NCBI GenBank assembly: GCA_017993775.1
Contig: JAGOMA010000041.1
Coordinates: forward strand, 1-48,289
Length of the DNA: 48,289 bases
Source: Chloroflexota bacterium
GTDB lineage: Bacteria > Chloroflexota > Anaerolineae > Promineifilales > Promineifilaceae
Reading direction: 5' to 3'
The position numbers and the translations under genes are program-made. Shown piece after piece: positions 6,689 to 15,050 of this stretch; within the stretch, counting starts at the first letter, position 1, and each line of letters opens with the position of its first letter. Below the pieces are notes generated by a model. It was given only the letters and a program-made list of their open reading frames with translations, made no database searches and was not told the DNA's origin.

Positions 6689-7671
6689 CCACCCTAAAAT
6701 ATGAAGGCAAACAGCGACTGCGAAAAATGGTCAACGGCCGTGAAGTGCTGGTAGAACCCTACATTCCTAATGCTAATTTAATCGAGGCGGTAAATATCGC
6801 CATGGATCTGGAACGGCCGTTGCTGCTCAAAGGCGAACCCGGCTGTGGCAAAACCCGCCTGGCCAAAGCCGTAGCCGACGAACTCAACCTGCCCTACTTT
6901 GAATGGCCGGTTAAATCCACCAGCCGCGCGCAGGATGGCCTCTACATTTACGACACCATCGGCCGCCTGCGCGACGCCCAACTGGCCGCCAACCCCAGCC
7001 TCAACGAAGCCGAGCGCGCACGCATCGCCCAAAAGTTCGACAACCCGCGTGAGTACATTCTCTGGGGGCCGTTGGGCGAGGCGTTTCGCAGCCCCAAACG
7101 CGCCGTTCTGCTCATCGACGAAATCGACAAAGCGGACATTGATTTCCCCAACGACTTGCTGCATGAATTGGAAGACAAATCGTTTACGGTGCAAGAACTG
7201 CCACCGGCCAAAGACGACCAGCAAACGCCCGATGCGGATGGCCTCATTGGCAATCTGGTCCCGGCGCAGCAGCCGCCCATCATTTTCATCACCAGCAACG
7301 CCGAAAAAGAGCTGCCGGCCGCTTTTTTGCGCCGCTGCCTCTTTTACTACATCAAATTCCCCAGCCCCAAACGGCTGCAAGAGATTGTGAGCCTGCACCT
7401 GGAATTGGATGCCGCCGATGAGCCATTTTTGGCCACGGCCGTTGCCGCCTTTGCCAATTTGCGCCTCAAAATGAAAAACGACAAAAGCGCAAAAAAAGTC
7501 TCCACCAGCGAACTCATCGATTGGGTCAAAATCATGAAATTACGCTACCGCCAGCAAGCGCAGCCCTGGCCCACCTTCACCGATGAGCTTCTTTTCCCCA
7601 GCGTGCTGCTAAAAACGCTCACCGATTACACCAGCTACGGCCCGCCGGAAGCGGAGGAAGACGAGCTGTAA
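6685..7671 (+). CDS. MoxR-family AAA+ ATPase
   Basis: A 328-aa cytoplasmic AAA+ ATPase of the MoxR group, which usually works with a vWA-domain partner as a chaperone or remodelling machine. Walker A is GEPGCGKT (residues 50-57), Walker B LLIDEIDKAD (D145, E146), sensor 1 ITSNAEKEL, and arginine-finger region AAFLRRC. A helical lid follows. The start at 6685 is chosen over an ATG at 6673 because the 12 extra bases belong to the duplicated segment left by the hairpin element, and the ancestral stop/start overlap falls exactly at 6685. The vWA gene starts 70 bp downstream. Within the operon it probably acts on, or is gated by, the CHAT, iSTAND and NTPase proteins. Confidence 0.92.
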   Translation: MTTLKYEGKQRLRKMVNGREVLVEPYIPNANLIEAVNIAMDLERPLLLKGEPGCGKTRLAKAVADELNLPYFEWPVKSTSRAQDGLYIYDTIGRLRDAQLAANPSLNEAERARIAQKFDNPREYILWGPLGEAFRSPKRAVLLIDEIDKADIDFPNDLLHELEDKSFTVQELPPAKDDQQTPDADGLIGNLVPAQQPPIIFITSNAEKELPAAFLRRCLFYYIKFPSPKRLQEIVSLHLELDAADEPFLATAVAAFANLRLKMKNDKSAKKVSTSELIDWVKIMKLRYRQQAQPWPTFTDELLFPSVLLKTLTDYTSYGPPEAEEDEL

Positions 7672-7688
7672 CGGAGGTGGCGAGACAG

Positions 7689-7727
7689 GGAGACCGGTCA
7701 ATCTCCAGTCTCCAGTCTCTAATCTCC
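7689..7727. repeat. Imperfect TCTCCAG tandem repeat
   Basis: In the 70-bp gap between moxR and the vWA gene, TCTCCAG-like units repeat about four times (ATCTCCAGTCTCCAGTCTC...ATCTCC), preceded by the inverse GGGAGACC, so a small hairpin can form. The units are too short and irregular for CRISPR. Confidence 0.5.
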
Positions 7728-7741
7728 ATTCATAAACCACA

Positions 7742-9196
7742 ATGAACAGCCCAGACACGCTTCAACAAACGGTGCAAACCGACCTGATATTCAGCGCCAC
7801 CCGTTTTTTTGGCCTGCTTGAGGAAGCAGGCGTCACCCCAGGAACCGATGAATACCGGCTGTTTTTGCCCGCCTTATCCGCCGAGATGTTTAGCCGAGAG
7901 GATGCCGCCCGCGTGGACAAAACGCTGCGCCTGCTGCTGCCCCCAGCGGTAGATGGGGAAGTGGTGGCCCGGGCGCTGGCGATTGGCCGCCTGGTGGGGC
8001 AGGTGACGCTGCTGTTTAACCATTTGCGCCGCGTCGCCGATTTGCCGCTGGGCGTGGATGATTATTTGCTGGTGCTGCGCGCCTTGCAAAAGGGATACGG
8101 CCGTTCCACCCCCCAAGACCCGGATGCTCTCAAACGTCTCTGCCATATCACCTGGGCCAATTCCACAATCGAGCAAGCCATCATCAACGCCCACTTCGAT
8201 CAGCTCATCACCGCGCCCATGCTGCCGCCGCTCCCCGACCTGGCCGAACCGCCGCCGGTCGCCGCCCCAGCGGCAGATGAAGAAGAAAAAGAGCCGGAAA
8301 AGCCCAAAGCGGAACCGCTCTTACCGGAACCGACGCCGCAGCCTTTACAAGATCAGGGTGAACGGCCGTTCACCCCACCACGCACGCAAATACCCGCCGC
8401 CGCCATCCCCGGCGACATGGCCCTCGACGCCGCGCCGGCGCTGCTGACGCCCGCGCAAGACCATGAAGTAGCCCTGCAGCGGTATTTGCTGGTCAACGAA
8501 TACCTGCCCATCACCCGCCGCCAGATGAAACAAAGCTGGCGCTACCTGCGCCGCCCGCGCCGCGAAGGCCCGCTGGTGGAGGTAGACGTAGAGGCCACCG
8601 TGCGCCAAATCAGCCAGGATGGATTTTTCCTCACGCCCACACTGCGCCCGCGCCGGGTTAACAAGGCCGGTTTGCTGATTTTGCTGGACCAGGATGGCTC
8701 GATGGCTCCGTTTCATGTGTTGTCCCGGCGGCTGCGGGAAACGGCCGTTGAAGCCGGTAAACTGGGCCGTGCCGACATCTACTACTTCCACGACTGCCCG
8801 CCGCCGCAAACGGCCGTGCGTCCCACCCGCGCCAACCCCCTGCGCGAGCATCTGCTGTTTGCCCATGAACAACTGCGCAACGCCCGCCCCACCAGCGAAA
8901 TTATGGCCGATTTTCAGGGATTGGAGACCGGCGTGCTGATTTTTAGCGACGCCGGCGCGGCGCGTGGCAGTTGGGACGAGGCGCGCATCGAATTTACCGC
9001 CATTTTCCTCTACCAACTCAAAGCGCTGGGCGTCGAACACATCGCCTGGGTAAACCCCATGCCCGAAACGGACTGGCCCAATTCATCAGCCGCCGCCATC
9101 GCGGCGCTGCTGCCCATGTTCAGCATGGATCGGAATGGCCTATACCAGGCCATCGACGTGCTGCGCGGCCGAACTCGCCGCACATTTACCCTATGA
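7742..9196 (+). CDS. vWA-domain protein, partner of the MoxR ATPase
   Basis: A 484-aa soluble protein. An N-terminal helical region (1-155) is followed by a Pro/Glu-rich linker (about 160-215), a second helical region (240-300), and a von Willebrand A domain from ~308. The metal site motif is LLILLDQDGSMAP, D316-x-D318-x-S320, so the middle Ser of the usual DxSxS is Asp. A second strand, VLIFSDAGAARGSWDE, resembles the later vWA acidic site. MoxR-vWA pairs are well known: the vWA protein binds clients through its metal site while MoxR supplies ATPase power. No good ribosome site is seen before the ATG at 7742. The stop (TGA 9194-9196) overlaps the next ATG (9193) by 4 bases, so translation is coupled to the large NTPase. 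Confidence 0.85.
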   Translation: MNSPDTLQQTVQTDLIFSATRFFGLLEEAGVTPGTDEYRLFLPALSAEMFSREDAARVDKTLRLLLPPAVDGEVVARALAIGRLVGQVTLLFNHLRRVADLPLGVDDYLLVLRALQKGYGRSTPQDPDALKRLCHITWANSTIEQAIINAHFDQLITAPMLPPLPDLAEPPPVAAPAADEEEKEPEKPKAEPLLPEPTPQPLQDQGERPFTPPRTQIPAAAIPGDMALDAAPALLTPAQDHEVALQRYLLVNEYLPITRRQMKQSWRYLRRPRREGPLVEVDVEATVRQISQDGFFLTPTLRPRRVNKAGLLILLDQDGSMAPFHVLSRRLRETAVEAGKLGRADIYYFHDCPPPQTAVRPTRANPLREHLLFAHEQLRNARPTSEIMADFQGLETGVLIFSDAGAARGSWDEARIEFTAIFLYQLKALGVEHIAWVNPMPETDWPNSSAAAIAALLPMFSMDRNGLYQAIDVLRGRTRRTFTL

Positions 9197-12100
9197 GCAG
9201 CTACAAAACGCGCCAGGCGCAGCGCGCCATCGACCGATTTGCCGAGCGTTACGGGCAGGCGCGCCTGGATTTTGCCTGTCACGCCGCCCTGCCGTTGGCC
9301 CTGACGCCTGATTTGCTGTACGCGCTGTGGTTTAACTTTAACGAGGATGTGAATGGCCTCCCCTTAAACATCCCCTGGATTGCGGTGGCCAATTTGCTGC
9401 TGTCGCCGCTGTGCCAGGAGATTGGTTACGAACTGTACGCCATCGAGCAGCCGATTCGGGATGTGCTGGCGCAGAAGCTTATTGATAATGAGCGGTTTGG
9501 CCTGAGGCGCGCTCAGCAGATCGCCCAATTTTTAGACCAATACGTGGACCGCTTTTTTATCAGCGATGATCTGGATACGCAGGAGTTGGGGCAGGCGCAG
9601 CGGATGGCGGCGTATGCGTTTGCGAACCCGCAGCAGTTGGTGGCCTATTTGGATGCGGTGTATCAACGGCCGTTATCCGCCCCGCAAATGATCCGCTTCG
9701 CTTCGCTGGTCGAATCGGTCAGCTACCCCATCGCCAACTGGCACACGGCCGAGCCGGAAACCAAGACCCAGTTTGCCCGCGCCCAAACCATCAGCGAAAG
9801 TCTGGCGGCGTATGCGCGGGGAGATGTGGCCACGGCCGTGTCTACTCTACACTCTAACTTTGCTACGCCGGCTGATGTGGCCATTCGGGAAACGGCCGTG
9901 CCCCTGCCTGCCGATTTGCTGGGCAGCCTGACCCCGCCGCCGCCCACCGACAATCCCGAAACAACCGCCGCCGCCCTGCGGCAGTACTTCAACGATTACC
10001 TTAGCCGTCTTCCGTTCGATGTGTCTGGCAAACTGGAAATCGCGCTGCGCGCCATCGCCCGCTGGCTGGCGGAACCCAACGACGCGCCCATCATGGTGAT
10101 TACCGGGCAGCTGGGCAGCGGCAAAACCAATCTGGCAGCCAATTTTGTGAAGACCATGCAAGCCGGCGGCCAATCGTTCCCCTTGAATGCCCAAACCTTT
10201 GGCGGTTATCACTTTTGCCAGGACGACCGGCCAGAAACAGTAGACCCGCAGTTGTTCGTTCGCGCCCTCAGCCAGCAGTTGGCCGAGCGTTTCGTCTCTT
10301 TCCGCACGTTTCTCCCCGCCGACCCACCCGCCGCCGCAACCCTGGAGGAACTGACGGATCAGCTGCTGATGCAGCCCCTGCAGCGGCTTTTGGCGCTGCC
10401 CAATCGGTCCGCCACGGATCCGTACCAATCGTCGTTTAGTCCCACAGACCCGTATGAATCGCCCTTTATGGCCGATTATCTGGTGGTGCTGGTAGATGAT
10501 TTGGACGCGGCCGTGTCTTATGTGGGAAAAGCGTGTATTGTGAATGTGTGTTTGCGGCTGCAAACGGCCGTGCCCCGACTCCGCTTTTTATTCACCACCC
10601 GCCTCTCCAGCGAGGTGCGCGATCTGCTAAACGCTACCCGTTACGCTACCTACACGCTGGATACGGTTTATGTCAATTTTGACGTGCGCATTGAGGATGC
10701 GGGAACCAAACGGCAGGCGTATGAGGTGCGTGTGCTGGCGTCGCCTGCCGGAGAAATGCGCCCCAAGAGCGTGTATGATGGCGATTCGCTGGCCCGGCGC
10801 ATTTTGGATGAACTGCGCCGCATCCATTCGGGCACGCCGCGCCAGCCGATTGGCGTGGATTTGTTTGAGACTTTTTTGAAAGGCGAGGTGGAATCGCTGT
10901 TTCGCGCTGCCTACGAGCAGGCGCGGCAGGCGGGCAACCGCCTGCGCCTGCGGCTGTTGTTGGGCGATGCGGATCTGGCGGCGCTGCCCTGGGAATGGTT
11001 GTATACCAAGGACCTGGGCTTTTTAGCGCAGCGTGAGGATATTTCGGTGGTGCGTTATGTGGGGCAAACGGCCGTTTTCCGCACCCGCGCCAACCCCCAA
11101 CCCATCGAAACGCTGCTGGCTGTGGCCAATCCCACAAGCGAAGCGCCTTGGGATGCCGAAAAACTCGTTCATCAGGTCCAGTCGGCGTTGTCTGGTTTGT
11201 CGGGCAAGGTGGATCTGACTGTTATGCGTTCCGCCAGCCGTCGGGCGCTGCAAGCGCGGCTGGATGGCGGTCCGGTGCACGTTTTGCATCTGGCAGCGTT
11301 GGCCGCAAACGTCCAAGGCGAACTGCGGTGGGTGCTGGACGATGCCGCCGGGCAGCTTTGGTTGGCATCTGCGGATGAATTGGCGGTTTTGCTGAAAGGG
11401 AACGAATTGGCGCTGGTGATGATGACGGCCGTCAACAATGAACAATGGTCACCTGTTTTGCTGGCAGCCCAAAAACTGGTTGAGGCCGGCGTTGCGGCGG
11501 TGTTGGTTTGGCCGTCGCCTGCGCCCGACGACCTCCTGGTTGGGTTGTTGGCCGCCTTCTACGAATCGCTGGCGCAGGGGGCGTGGTTGGATACGGCCGT
11601 GTCCGATTTGCGCCGCGCCGCTCTGGGCAGGACCGAAGGCCAGGAATCTGGCCCAGACCTGGCCCTGTTCACCAGCACGGAGCATGGTAATTTGTGGCGC
11701 AGCGCGTTAACGGCCGTTGACCTCTACGAAGCGCTGGCCGAAAACTTCGCTCTGGCCGATTTGCAAGAACTGTGTTTTAACCTTCGGGTTGAGTTTGACA
11801 GCCTGGAAGGAGATGGGCGGCGGGGCAAACTGGTAAGTGTGGTAAGTGTGTTGCAGCGGGAAGGGCGGCTTCAGGAGTTGGCCCTGGCCATTTTGGAGGC
11901 CCGTCCTCAGGTGAATTTCGCGTATCGGCCGCAACAAGAGGCCGCAGCCCCATCACCCGGGGCCAGCCCGGACACGCTGCGCGATTGGTTGACGACCCAA
12001 TTTAATCTGGAAGAAATCAAGGTTTTATGCCTGAAGCTGCAAATCAATTATGACGATTTGGCTGGCAGCCGCAAAAGTGATACTGTGCAGAATTTGGTGT

Positions 12101-12732
12101 CGTTGATGGCGCGGAACGGCCGTTTGCCAGATTTAGCGGCCGCTATTGTGCAGGAACGGCCGTTCCTGGCCGCGCCACAACCGGCCAAACCCGCGCCGGA
12201 CCGCTCACAAATCGATCCCATCACCCTATACCGGCAAATCGCCGAATCATTTAATCTGGATGAGATTCAAGATATGGTTTTCCGGCTCGGCCTTCATTAC
12301 GATGATTTGGCCGGCGAGACATCCCGGCAGAAGGCGCGGGAACTGGTGCTGTATATGCAGCGGCATGGCCGTTTGCCTGAATTGTATGAAGCGGTGCAGC
12401 AGTTGCAGCCAGTGACTGAAAAATCTGCGGCCATTGGTTTCAACGTTAGCCAGGCGACAAACGACGCGCCAATGGTTACTTTTGGCCCCACCCAGCCAGA
12501 CGCGAAAGAAGTAGCTGCCCTGTTGGAGGAAACGTTTAGTTTGGATGAGTTAAAAACCTTGTCTTTTGAGCTGCAAATTGATTTTGAAAATTTAGAGGGC
12601 AGCACGAAAGCCGCCAAAGGACGGTCTCTCGTGGAAATGGCGCAAGATCAAAATCGCTTGAGCGACCTGATAAACACGGTGGGCACAAATAGACCCGGCA
12701 TTGGCCGAGGTGATTTTCCGGAGGCTGCATGA
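9193..12732 (+). CDS. Large P-loop NTPase with degenerate CHAT domain and four tandem EAD7-like repeats
   Basis: A 1179-aa protein, started at 9193 because ATG overlaps the vWA stop as ATGA; the open frame before it runs inside the vWA gene. Order: N-terminal helical domain (1-180) with ACHAALPLALTPDLLYALWF, which I recall from large proteins next to other MoxR-vWA genes; P-loop NTPase (about 270-480) with Walker A GQLGSGKTN, Walker B VVLVDDLD and a STAND/AAA-like LFTTRL; CHAT-like domain (about 540-830) with ALPWEWLY, but with the His motif as VLHLAAL and no Cys at the nucleophile site, so inactive; then four EAD7-like repeats from ~841, ~927, ~1009 and ~1106, each carrying F-x-L-x-E/D-L/I ... 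Y/F-D/E-x-L and a GRL-x-D/E-L helix. It probably senses a signal and nucleates effector assembly. Its stop overlaps the nuclease start by 4 bases. Confidence 0.87.
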   Translation: MSSYKTRQAQRAIDRFAERYGQARLDFACHAALPLALTPDLLYALWFNFNEDVNGLPLNIPWIAVANLLLSPLCQEIGYELYAIEQPIRDVLAQKLIDNERFGLRRAQQIAQFLDQYVDRFFISDDLDTQELGQAQRMAAYAFANPQQLVAYLDAVYQRPLSAPQMIRFASLVESVSYPIANWHTAEPETKTQFARAQTISESLAAYARGDVATAVSTLHSNFATPADVAIRETAVPLPADLLGSLTPPPPTDNPETTAAALRQYFNDYLSRLPFDVSGKLEIALRAIARWLAEPNDAPIMVITGQLGSGKTNLAANFVKTMQAGGQSFPLNAQTFGGYHFCQDDRPETVDPQLFVRALSQQLAERFVSFRTFLPADPPAAATLEELTDQLLMQPLQRLLALPNRSATDPYQSSFSPTDPYESPFMADYLVVLVDDLDAAVSYVGKACIVNVCLRLQTAVPRLRFLFTTRLSSEVRDLLNATRYATYTLDTVYVNFDVRIEDAGTKRQAYEVRVLASPAGEMRPKSVYDGDSLARRILDELRRIHSGTPRQPIGVDLFETFLKGEVESLFRAAYEQARQAGNRLRLRLLLGDADLAALPWEWLYTKDLGFLAQREDISVVRYVGQTAVFRTRANPQPIETLLAVANPTSEAPWDAEKLVHQVQSALSGLSGKVDLTVMRSASRRALQARLDGGPVHVLHLAALAANVQGELRWVLDDAAGQLWLASADELAVLLKGNELALVMMTAVNNEQWSPVLLAAQKLVEAGVAAVLVWPSPAPDDLLVGLLAAFYESLAQGAWLDTAVSDLRRAALGRTEGQESGPDLALFTSTEHGNLWRSALTAVDLYEALAENFALADLQELCFNLRVEFDSLEGDGRRGKLVSVVSVLQREGRLQELALAILEARPQVNFAYRPQQEAAAPSPGASPDTLRDWLTTQFNLEEIKVLCLKLQINYDDLAGSRKSDTVQNLVSLMARNGRLPDLAAAIVQERPFLAAPQPAKPAPDRSQIDPITLYRQIAESFNLDEIQDMVFRLGLHYDDLAGETSRQKARELVLYMQRHGRLPELYEAVQQLQPVTEKSAAIGFNVSQATNDAPMVTFGPTQPDAKEVAALLEETFSLDELKTLSFELQIDFENLEGSTKAAKGRSLVEMAQDQNRLSDLINTVGTNRPGIGRGDFPEAA

Positions 12733-13550
12733 GCCAATCTCTCCTGCTGAGCCAGGGTAAGCTGGAGGCGTTTCTGACCTGCCAGCGTCGTTTTTACCTG
12801 CGGAGTTTGCGCCGCCTGCCCTGGCCAGCAGCGCCGCTGGGAGATGAATCTGAGGATGCGCTGGCTCGCGGGCAGCAGTTTCATCGGGTGATGGAACGTC
12901 ACTTTTTAGGCTTGGACATCGCGCCGGAAGAAATTGACGACGGCCGTGTGCAGCATTGGTGGCAGGTGTTCCGAACCAGCCATTTGGCGGTTCCCTCCGG
13001 CCAGCGCCTGCCTGAACACCGGCTCACCGTGCCGCTGGGCGGCCATTTGCTGCTGGGGCGCTTCGATTTGCTCGTCGTTGGCGAGCGAGATGGGCGGCCC
13101 TTTGCCCATATTTTCGATTGGAAAACGGGTAGAGCGCGGCCCGAAAACAAACTGCGGCAGGATTGGCAAACACGCCTTTATCTGGCGCTCCTGGCGGAAG
13201 GCGGCGGCGCGCTGTGGGCGCAGGGTGGGAACGGCCGTTCCCTTTCCCCTGACCGCGTCAGCCTGACCTACTGGTACGCCGCCGAGCCGGACACGCCGCG
13301 CACCATTCGTTACACATCTGCCTGGCACGCGCAAAATTGGGCCGACATTCAGGCCATCGTGGCCCAAATCGACGCGGCTTTAGCCAAAGATGACTGGCCG
13401 CTCACCGACGATTCGGCTGAATGCCCCCACTGCGCCTACCAGGTTTACTGCGGCCGTCAGGCGGCCGGACCATCTAACCTGCCCCTGCCTGCCGAAGTGG
13501 AGGCATCGGATGAGGAAGATTTCCTGGCGCTGGAGCCGCAAACCCCCTGA
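12729..13550 (+). CDS. PD-(D/E)XK nuclease with Fe-S cluster (Cas4/AddB/RecB type)
   Basis: A 273-aa DNA nuclease of the RecB/Cas4 group. Motif I is GQQFHRVMERHF (H52), motif II LLLGRFDLLVV (D113), motif III HIFDWKTGRA (D130, K132) and motif IV QTRLYLALL (Q147), all present. Four cysteines, C18 in FLTCQRRFYL and C232-x2-C235-x5-C241 near the C-terminus, match the 4Fe-4S arrangement of Cas4 and AddB. The ATG at 12729 overlaps the stop of the NTPase as ATGA, so it is co-translated with it. There are no CRISPR repeats or cas genes nearby, so it is not called Cas4. Likely the nucleic-acid-directed arm of the operon; its trigger is unknown. A housekeeping repair role is possible but less likely given the coupling. 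Confidence 0.88.
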   Translation: MSQSLLLSQGKLEAFLTCQRRFYLRSLRRLPWPAAPLGDESEDALARGQQFHRVMERHFLGLDIAPEEIDDGRVQHWWQVFRTSHLAVPSGQRLPEHRLTVPLGGHLLLGRFDLLVVGERDGRPFAHIFDWKTGRARPENKLRQDWQTRLYLALLAEGGGALWAQGGNGRSLSPDRVSLTYWYAAEPDTPRTIRYTSAWHAQNWADIQAIVAQIDAALAKDDWPLTDDSAECPHCAYQVYCGRQAAGPSNLPLPAEVEASDEEDFLALEPQTP

Positions 13551-13570
13551 CGTGGATCAATTTGCACAGC

Positions 13571-13657
13571 TTTTAACGCAAAGAGGCAAAGGAGCGCAGA
13601 GGCAAAGCAGCACAAAACTACTTTGCGCCTCTGAATCTTTGCGCCTGGGCGTTAAAA
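13571..13657. repeat. CGCAAAG-family hairpin repeat
   Basis: Arms TTTTAACGC (13571-13579) and GCGTTAAAA (13649-13657) enclose CGCAAAG/CTTTGCG-type units that pair imperfectly (AGAGGCAAAG versus CTTTGCGCCTCT). It is the same family as 6567-6635 and fills the gap between the nuclease and methyltransferase genes. It may end or weaken transcription of the upstream operon. Confidence 0.65.
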
Positions 13658-13673
13658 AATATCCGGTGACCAT

Positions 13674-14849
13674 ATGAATCCGAGCACATTTTACTGGCTC
13701 TTGTCGCCGGAAGGGCAACGGGTTTTGGCGGACACGGCCGTTCCCACCCAACACACCCATCTACAAATCGCCGCCTCGCTGCGCCGGCAGATTGCGCCTG
13801 AACTGGCCCAGGCGGTGCTGGAAACCATGCTGCTGCGCCAGAAAGCCGCCGCAAAATTTAGCCGCGCCGGCGAGATGTTCTTCACGCGTGAAGCGTTGGA
13901 ACAGGCGTCGGGCGAGGGAATTGGCGCGTACCGGGCGCAGCGTTTTGCGGCCTTGGGCGCGGCGCGCGTGGCCGATTTGGGCTGTGGCATTGGCGGCGAC
14001 GCGCTGGCGTTGGGGCAAACGGCCGTTGTCATCGGCGTGGATTTAGAGCCGGTGCGGCTGGCGATGGCGCGAGAGAATGTGCGGGTATATGCCGGTGACG
14101 GCCGTTTCCATCCCCTTCAGGCCGATTTGCGCCAGTTGGCCCCGCTGGCGGCGGATGCCCTGTTTTTCGATCCGGCGCGGCGCGATGCGCACGGCCGTCG
14201 CCTGTTTTCCGTCCATGATTACCAGCCGCCGCTCAGTCTGATCGATAGCTGGCGCGGGAAGGTAGCGGCAACGGCCGTGAAAATCAGCCCCGGCGTCGAT
14301 TATGCCGAGCTGCCCCCGGAGGCCGAGGTCGAGTTTATTTCTGTCGATGGCGAAGTGAAAGAAGGCGTACTCTGGTTTGGTTCGCTGCATTCTGGCGCAG
14401 AGCGGCGAGCGACGCTGCTGCCGGGCGGGCATACGTTGGTTTGTCAACCAGGTGAGCCGGTAGAAGTGACTGCGCCGCAAGGATATTTGTATGAGCCGGA
14501 TGGGGCGGTGATTCGGGCGCACCTGGTGGAGGAATTGGCGTGTGTGTTAGGGGCGACAAAAATTGATGAGGAGATTGCGTATGTAACGGCCGTTACCCCA
14601 CAAAAAACCCCCTTTGCCCGTTGTTTTGCCATTGACGATGCCTTTCCATTTCAGTTAAAGCGGCTGCGCCAATACTTGCGCCAGCGACAGGTTGGGCAGG
14701 TGATCATTAAAAAGCGCGGCTCGCCGCTGGAGCCAGAATGGCTGCAGCGGCAGCTTCGGCTGCGAGGCGACGAAGAGCGAATTCTATTTTTGACGCAGGT
14801 TCAGGGGAAAGCGAGTGTGTTGGTTGGACGGCCGTGCGAAGACCTGTAG
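13674..14849 (+). CDS. Class I SAM-dependent methyltransferase with THUMP-like C-terminal domain
   Basis: A 391-aa protein. A helical N-terminal region precedes a Rossmann methyltransferase core. SAM-binding motif I is VADLGCGIGGDALAL (about 99-113), followed by acidic GVDLEP (D123), and a motif IV-like FFDPARRD (164-171) where catalysis would occur. The C-terminal ~75 residues (VIIKKRGSPLEPEWL...) match the THUMP-like domain found in an uncharacterised family of bacterial methyltransferases, suggesting an RNA substrate. It is separated from the nuclease gene by 123 bp containing a hairpin repeat, so it may be only a neighbour and not part of the conflict operon. Start ATG 13674; a weak GGTGA lies just upstream. 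ACGGCCGT occurs seven times within it. Confidence 0.83.
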   Translation: MNPSTFYWLLSPEGQRVLADTAVPTQHTHLQIAASLRRQIAPELAQAVLETMLLRQKAAAKFSRAGEMFFTREALEQASGEGIGAYRAQRFAALGAARVADLGCGIGGDALALGQTAVVIGVDLEPVRLAMARENVRVYAGDGRFHPLQADLRQLAPLAADALFFDPARRDAHGRRLFSVHDYQPPLSLIDSWRGKVAATAVKISPGVDYAELPPEAEVEFISVDGEVKEGVLWFGSLHSGAERRATLLPGGHTLVCQPGEPVEVTAPQGYLYEPDGAVIRAHLVEELACVLGATKIDEEIAYVTAVTPQKTPFARCFAIDDAFPFQLKRLRQYLRQRQVGQVIIKKRGSPLEPEWLQRQLRLRGDEERILFLTQVQGKASVLVGRPCEDL

Positions 14850-14890
14850 ATCATAGATTCACATCCAGTAATTATTCGGGCTTCTCCAGC

Positions 14891-15040
14891 GAGACCCTAA
14901 GGGTCCGTATGTTTTTAACCTGGTAAAATTGGCCTAATCTCCCAGATCGGGCCAATCTGCAAACTCAAAAGTTAATGATGCACGAACCGTAAGGGTTTGA
15001 AGGCCCAAAAGTCTAACTTCTCAAGAGCAAACCCTTAAGG
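14891..15040. repeat. Divergent CCCTAAGGG hairpin repeat, copy 2, in the convergent gap
   Basis: The 274-bp gap between convergent genes holds GACCCTAAGGGTC (14893-14905), a hairpin ATTGGCC/GGCCAAT (14928-14934/14950-14956), and a segment 14985-15037 with AAGGGTTT/AAACCCTT arms. The piece GTCTAACTTCTCAAGAG (15011-15027) is the reverse complement of the centre of copy 3 (45442-45460), so this copy lies in the opposite orientation and has been rearranged. Confidence 0.6.
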
Positions 15041-15050
15041 CCTTGTGCAA

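Noticed and set aside
7689..7727. Short tandem TCTCCAG repeats as a CRISPR-like array
   Set aside because: Units are ~7 bp, irregular, and have no spacers.
12729..13550. Calling the nuclease Cas4 and looking for a CRISPR locus
   Set aside because: No repeat-spacer array or cas gene is in the window. The motif set is shared by AddB, RecB and Cas4-like nucleases, so only the broad family is claimed.
13674..14849. Including the methyltransferase as a restriction-modification or anti-self part of the conflict operon
   Set aside because: The THUMP-like domain points to RNA, and a hairpin repeat separates it from the coupled genes, so membership is not supported.
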